Origin: a virus
IMG/VR virus record: IMGVR_UViG_3300006789_000136
Span: 1-25,584 of that record
Reading direction: 5' to 3' (one strand)
DNA: 25,584 nt
The first letter of the stretch is position 1. Each line of letters starts with the position of its first letter. A program made the position numbers and the translations under genes. The notes under the pieces are model-generated. The model saw only the letters and a list, made by a program, of their open reading frames with translations, was not told the DNA's origin and made no database searches. Below are positions 24,249 through 25,584 of this stretch, piece by piece.

Positions 24249-24714
24249 AGCAAATTACTACATTATACCTCAATCCACTGTTAACAACAATGTGCTTACC
24301 ATATGGTATGAAGTAAAAGCAAACAACGAAAAGAAACATTTGAACATGCATGATGAAGATATTGCATACATACACCATTGGTTAAGCAGATTTGTAATGG
24401 ATGTATCACAAAAACAGTTCTTAGACAAAAGTCTATATAACATGTGTACTGTGCCTAGCAAAGAGATGCCTAAAAGCACTTATGCAGGCTCATACAATAG
24501 TGTGTTAAGTTATGCATCAGGTATAGTGGGCAATAGATTGCGTAATCCATCTGAGGACTACACAAAGAAACAGTTGAGATATATTAAGAAGTTATTCGAT
24601 ATCATATGTGTTGCTTATGATTACAACTTTAGCAAACAAGACTTGGGTTATGATTTACACACTAAACAGTATAATGAAAAACCGTTTGAGATTAAATTTA
24701 AGGAAGTGAAATAG
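24235..24714 (+). CDS. Hypothetical protein (159 aa), last late gene
   Basis: A GTG at 24217 is in frame, but ATG 24235 follows GGGGAGG at nine-base spacing and is preferred. The 159-aa protein has an N-terminal beta part (NYYIIPQSTVNNNVLTIWYEVKANNEKKHL) and a helical, basic rest (YTKKQLRYIKKLFDIICVAYDYN, about 117-139). No recognised family. Basic overall, without membrane segments. It ends the gene series; the sequence after its stop is non-coding. Confidence 0.62.
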   Translation: MKGHKANYYIIPQSTVNNNVLTIWYEVKANNEKKHLNMHDEDIAYIHHWLSRFVMDVSQKQFLDKSLYNMCTVPSKEMPKSTYAGSYNSVLSYASGIVGNRLRNPSEDYTKKQLRYIKKLFDIICVAYDYNFSKQDLGYDLHTKQYNEKPFEIKFKEVK

Positions 24715-24723
24715 TTAAAGGGG

Positions 24724-24861
24724 GAGTTGGCTGTGTAATAACTTCGAAGGCCACTTGTCTGTTATTATGAGCTCTATTTTAGCATGGCAACGCATTATAG
24801 AATTTTATGGATTGTTTGATTGAATCATTAGTCCGGAACTTTCAACTCCACAGTCCAACTC
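24724..24861 (+). ncRNA. Putative structured RNA between last late gene and early promoter
   Basis: No gene fits between 24715 and 24979. GAGTTGGCTGTG (24724-24735) pairs with CACAG-T-CCAACTC (24849-24861): 12 pairs with one bulged T. Inside, TAATAAC (24736-24742) pairs exactly with GTTATTA (24761-24767), and GGATT (24809-24813) pairs with AGTCC (24830-24834; one G-U), enclosing TGAT/ATCA. All helices are mutually compatible and the outer two stack. An alternative GGAGTTG/CAACTCC pairing (24723-24729 / 24843-24849) competes with the outer helix. The role is unknown: an independent RNA, a 3' UTR structure, or a terminator-like end of the late operon. Confidence 0.5.
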
Positions 24862-24890
24862 AATATTTATTTATCTAAATAACATATTTC

Positions 24891-24919
24891 TTGACATTAG
24901 AATGGGTGTATAGTATAAT
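24891..24919 (+). promoter_or_regulatory. Perfect sigma70 consensus promoter
   Basis: TTGACA (24891-24896) and TATAAT (24914-24919) are separated by exactly 17 bases, the full bacterial housekeeping consensus. It reads into the 65-aa gene and the structured region behind it. An early phage promoter used by unmodified host RNA polymerase is the natural reading. Confidence 0.85.
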
Positions 24920-24952
24920 AAATCAAGAACTTTACAAAAAAACACAAAAAAG

Positions 24953-24960
24953 TATAAATA
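24953..24960 (+). promoter_or_regulatory. T4-late-type promoter box TATAAATA
   Basis: An exact TATAAATA, the -10 box of T4-type late promoters, lies 19 bases before the ATG at 24980 and 34 bases after the sigma70 -10. In T4 this box is read by the phage sigma gp55. It may give late transcription of the same gene, but no gp55 homologue is in the window. Confidence 0.5.
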
Positions 24961-24979
24961 GAATTACATTAAGGCAAAC

Positions 24980-25177
24980 ATGGCAACTATCACAAGGCAA
25001 GAAATACTCAAGGCAAAGCATACTAAGGCTCAATTGCAAAAATGGGGCATACCATGGCCACCACCTAAAGGTTGGCGCAAAGAGTTATTAGAACTAGCAC
25101 TAGAACAAGAAACACAGAACCCTTTACAAACAGAACATAAGGCTGATCACCGGAAAGAATTTTTTGATTGGGGATAA
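24980..25177 (+). CDS. Small conserved-type protein with GIPWPPPKGW motif (65 aa)
   Basis: A 65-aa protein with AAGG upstream. The pattern RQEILKAKHTKAQLQKWGIPWPPPKGWRKELLELAL (about 6-41) is one I recognise from small marine phage proteins of unknown function. The first half is a basic helix ending at a Trp/Pro-rich turn, then a second helix. The end, HRKEFFDWG, lies next to a six-T run. A one-base change there would extend the protein by ~24 residues (GDKGGDFGTRTRKIEL onwards), so the 3' end is not beyond doubt. It is the first gene after the strong promoter. Confidence 0.68.
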   Translation: MATITRQEILKAKHTKAQLQKWGIPWPPPKGWRKELLELALEQETQNPLQTEHKADHRKEFFDWG

Positions 25178-25213
25178 AGGCGGCGATTTTGGTACCCGCA
25201 CCCGTAAAATAGA

Positions 25214-25584
25214 ACTACAAGCACACTCCTGCTCAATGTAGTAATATAGACTTTATTCTGTTAGGTCGCAAACACCATATGTGCATAAAAAGATATGCAA
25301 GTGAGGAACGAGGCATATCCTAGAGTCGTCGCAGGTTGGGAAAGGTCAGAGCCCATTGCACGGTGTATAAACAAAATACCTGTTTCCAAATGTCTATGGC
25401 TGTATAGTATACACTCACAGAAAGAGGATGGAACCGTAATAGGTTCCGTCTGACTGAAGTTCCATCTACAGAAAGTAATAATAATTCTTTTTTAAATACT
25501 TAACTTCAAAGGTTCGAGCGAACGAAAGTGAGTGTAGAACATGCAGAGGTTATCGCCTTTAGGTGATGTATGTAACCACATAAA
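25214..25584 (+). ncRNA. Putative large structured non-coding RNA, truncated at window end
   Basis: No plausible gene exists here. Helices found by eye include: ACTACA-AGCA / TGCT-TGTAGT (25214-25242, 10 pairs, 3-base bulge); ACACC plus GTGC (25272-25284) with GCAC-GGTGT (25358-25366), enclosing GATATGC/GCATATC (25292-25298 / 25313-25319) and TGGG/CCCA; AAACA/TGTTT (25369-25385); TACACTCAC (25410-25418) with GTGAGTGTA (25528-25536), enclosing GATGGAACC/GGTTCCGTC (25427-25450), GAAGTT/AACTTC (25456-25507) and GTTC/GAAC (25512-25523); and GGTT-ATCGCC / GGTGAT...AACC (25548-25577). All of these can form together. It does not match tRNA, tmRNA, RNase P or group I/II cores that I know. A GOLLD/ROOL-type phage RNA is possible but unproven. 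Confidence 0.6.

Noticed and set aside
24715-24870. tRNA or tmRNA (GGGGGAG...CAACTCCAC ends look acceptor-like)
   Set aside because: No T-arm before the 3' strand, no CCA-proximal pattern, no tag reading frame or other conserved tmRNA parts.
25300-25470. RNase P RNA or group I intron (GAGGAAC and ACAGAAAG words)
   Set aside because: The conserved core sequences of these RNAs are not present beyond short coincidental words, and no interrupted gene is found.
25511-25523. GGTTCGAGC resembling a tRNA T-arm
   Set aside because: No acceptor, D or anticodon arms fit around it; it forms a 4-bp hairpin within a larger RNA fold.
1-25584. CRISPR arrays, insertion sequences, integrase or lysogeny genes
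   Set aside because: None seen: no regularly spaced repeats, no transposase or recombinase motifs in any plausible gene.

Overview
The window is the late, structural half of a tailed double-stranded DNA phage (Caudoviricetes). The DNA is AT-rich, and every supported gene lies on the + strand, with stop/start overlaps (ATGA, TAATG) or very short gaps. The presence of one tape-measure protein, a lambda/HK97-type tail-assembly chaperone pair, a separate major tail protein and a lambda-J-like tip protein, with no sheath or baseplate-wedge genes visible, points to a siphovirus with a long non-contractile tail. The small accessory proteins (SET domain, repeat-rich fibre, tiny Lys-rich proteins, GIPWPPPKGW protein) resemble those I know from marine phages. 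A marine, low-GC host is therefore likely, but the host cannot be read from the sequence.

Layout: 1-1083, terminase large subunit, cut off at its 5' end by the window edge. 1080-2520, six small genes including a SET-domain protein. 2603-6224, head genes: portal, probable scaffold, major capsid protein. 6239-7717, connector with an EF-hand-like loop, probable tail terminator, major tail protein. 7780-8983, small genes and the tail chaperones G and G-T, expressed through a lambda-identical GGGAAAG slippery site. 8983-15840, tape measure, two minor tail proteins, a GNAT-like protein and the J-like tip protein. 15840-21876, tail-fibre assembly chaperone, a small paralogue of the 7780 gene, a structural protein and a 1524-aa fibre. 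21886-23432, very small basic proteins, a holin-like coiled-coil/membrane protein and a conserved phage protein. 23558-24714, three genes behind a T4-late-type promoter motif.

The last ~870 bases differ from the rest. After the last late gene there is a non-coding segment able to fold through a 12-bp long-range helix (24724-24861). It is followed by a perfect sigma70 consensus promoter (TTGACA-17-TATAAT, 24891-24919), a T4-type TATAAATA (24953) and a 65-aa gene. Then comes a dense series of perfect or near-perfect hairpins and nested long-range helices from 25214 to the window end, best explained as a large structured non-coding RNA that continues past the edge. This is the most interesting part of the window.

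The structural genes form one assembly line: terminase packages DNA through the portal into a shell of capsid protein built on the scaffold; connectors close the head; the tail tube polymerises to a length set by the tape measure, aided by G/G-T; the J-like tip and fibre recognise the host. All functional names rest on sequence reading, motifs and gene order; no database search was possible.
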